From assembly GCA_002433805.1 (NCBI GenBank), contig DJIW01000120.1, positions 1 through 5,688 on the forward strand: a stretch of DNA of 5,688 bases, in the 5' to 3' direction. Positions 5,619-5,688 of the stretch are shown piece after piece (the stretch's first letter is position 1; every line of letters starts with the position of its first letter). The DNA is from Competibacteraceae bacterium UBA6584. GTDB taxonomy: Bacteria > Pseudomonadota > Gammaproteobacteria > Competibacterales > Competibacteraceae. The notes beneath the pieces are model-generated. The model was not told the origin of the DNA. It was given only the letters and a program-made list of their open reading frames with translations, and did not search any database. Both the position numbers and the translations under genes were made by a program.

Positions 5619-5688
5619 TGGTGCCGAAGAGAGGACTTGAACCTCCACTGGGTTACCCCAACTAAGACCTGAACCTAGCGCGTCTACC
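5619..5688 (-). tRNA. tRNA-Leu, anticodon CAG (5' end outside the window)
   Basis: Read on the minus strand, the last 70 bases fold as a class II tRNA. The sequence begins in the D-loop with GGTAGACGCG. The anticodon stem CTAGG/CTTAG encloses loop TTCAGGT, giving anticodon CAG (bases 5671-5669), which reads the CUG leucine codon, with G at position 37. The long variable arm is TGGG-GTAA-CCCA. The T-arm is GGAGG-TTCAAGT-CCTCT. The acceptor 3' strand CTTCGGC is followed by discriminator A and an encoded CCA (5621-5619). A long variable arm, discriminator A and the GGTAGACGCG D-region are all leucine traits. About 17 bases, including the 5' acceptor strand and the start of the D-arm, lie past the right edge, as does any promoter. 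CUG-type leucine codons are abundant in the genes here, consistent with need for this isoacceptor. Confidence 0.95.

Noticed and set aside
5571..5688. Integration site at the tRNA-Leu 3' end
   Set aside because: tRNA 3' ends are common island targets, but here the tRNA is followed directly by its terminator and purA, with no integrase and no repeat of the tRNA 3' end in the window.

Overview
The window is a chromosomal housekeeping segment from a GC-rich gammaproteobacterium. The evidence is gene order (hflX, hflK, hflC, a DUF2065 membrane protein, hisZ, purA, then a convergent leucine tRNA) and protein sequence. HflK opens with the typical gammaproteobacterial MAWNEPGGGNRDPW, and HisZ and PurA look like proteobacterial orthologues. 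A hisZ gene between DUF2065 and purA argues against an enteric bacterium: Escherichia coli has yjeT directly next to purA and no hisZ. It fits the Pseudomonas, Chromatiales or Methylococcales part of the class. I cannot name a genus.

Layout: bases 1-495 are the 3' end of hflX (GTPase C-terminal part, 5' end outside the window). hflK (536-1897) and hflC (1897-2760) overlap by one base and encode the two SPFH-family subunits of the membrane complex that surrounds the FtsH protease. A 61-residue membrane protein of the DUF2065/YjeT type follows (2815-3000), then hisZ (3043-4251), the regulatory subunit of ATP phosphoribosyltransferase, and purA (4275-5570), adenylosuccinate synthetase. All six are on the + strand with gaps of 54 bases or less, so they could be one transcription unit, continuing the classical hfq-hflX-hflK-hflC cluster that would lie upstream. 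At 5586-5609 there is a perfect 10-bp hairpin. Beyond it a minus-strand tRNA-Leu with anticodon CAG runs off the right edge, its 5' end missing.

Functionally there are two modules. HflX, HflK, HflC and perhaps DUF2065 belong to ribosome rescue and membrane-protein quality control. HisZ and PurA belong to histidine and purine synthesis, which meet at ATP use and AICAR recycling. No mobile element, CRISPR array, phage gene or defence system is visible, and no stretch over 300 bases lacks a gene. I see no previously undescribed system. The points most worth a second look are a hydrophilic insertion of about 43 residues in HflK, the asymmetric terminator between purA and the tRNA, and the lack of Shine-Dalgarno sequences before DUF2065 and hisZ, the former together with a possible coupling mini-ORF.
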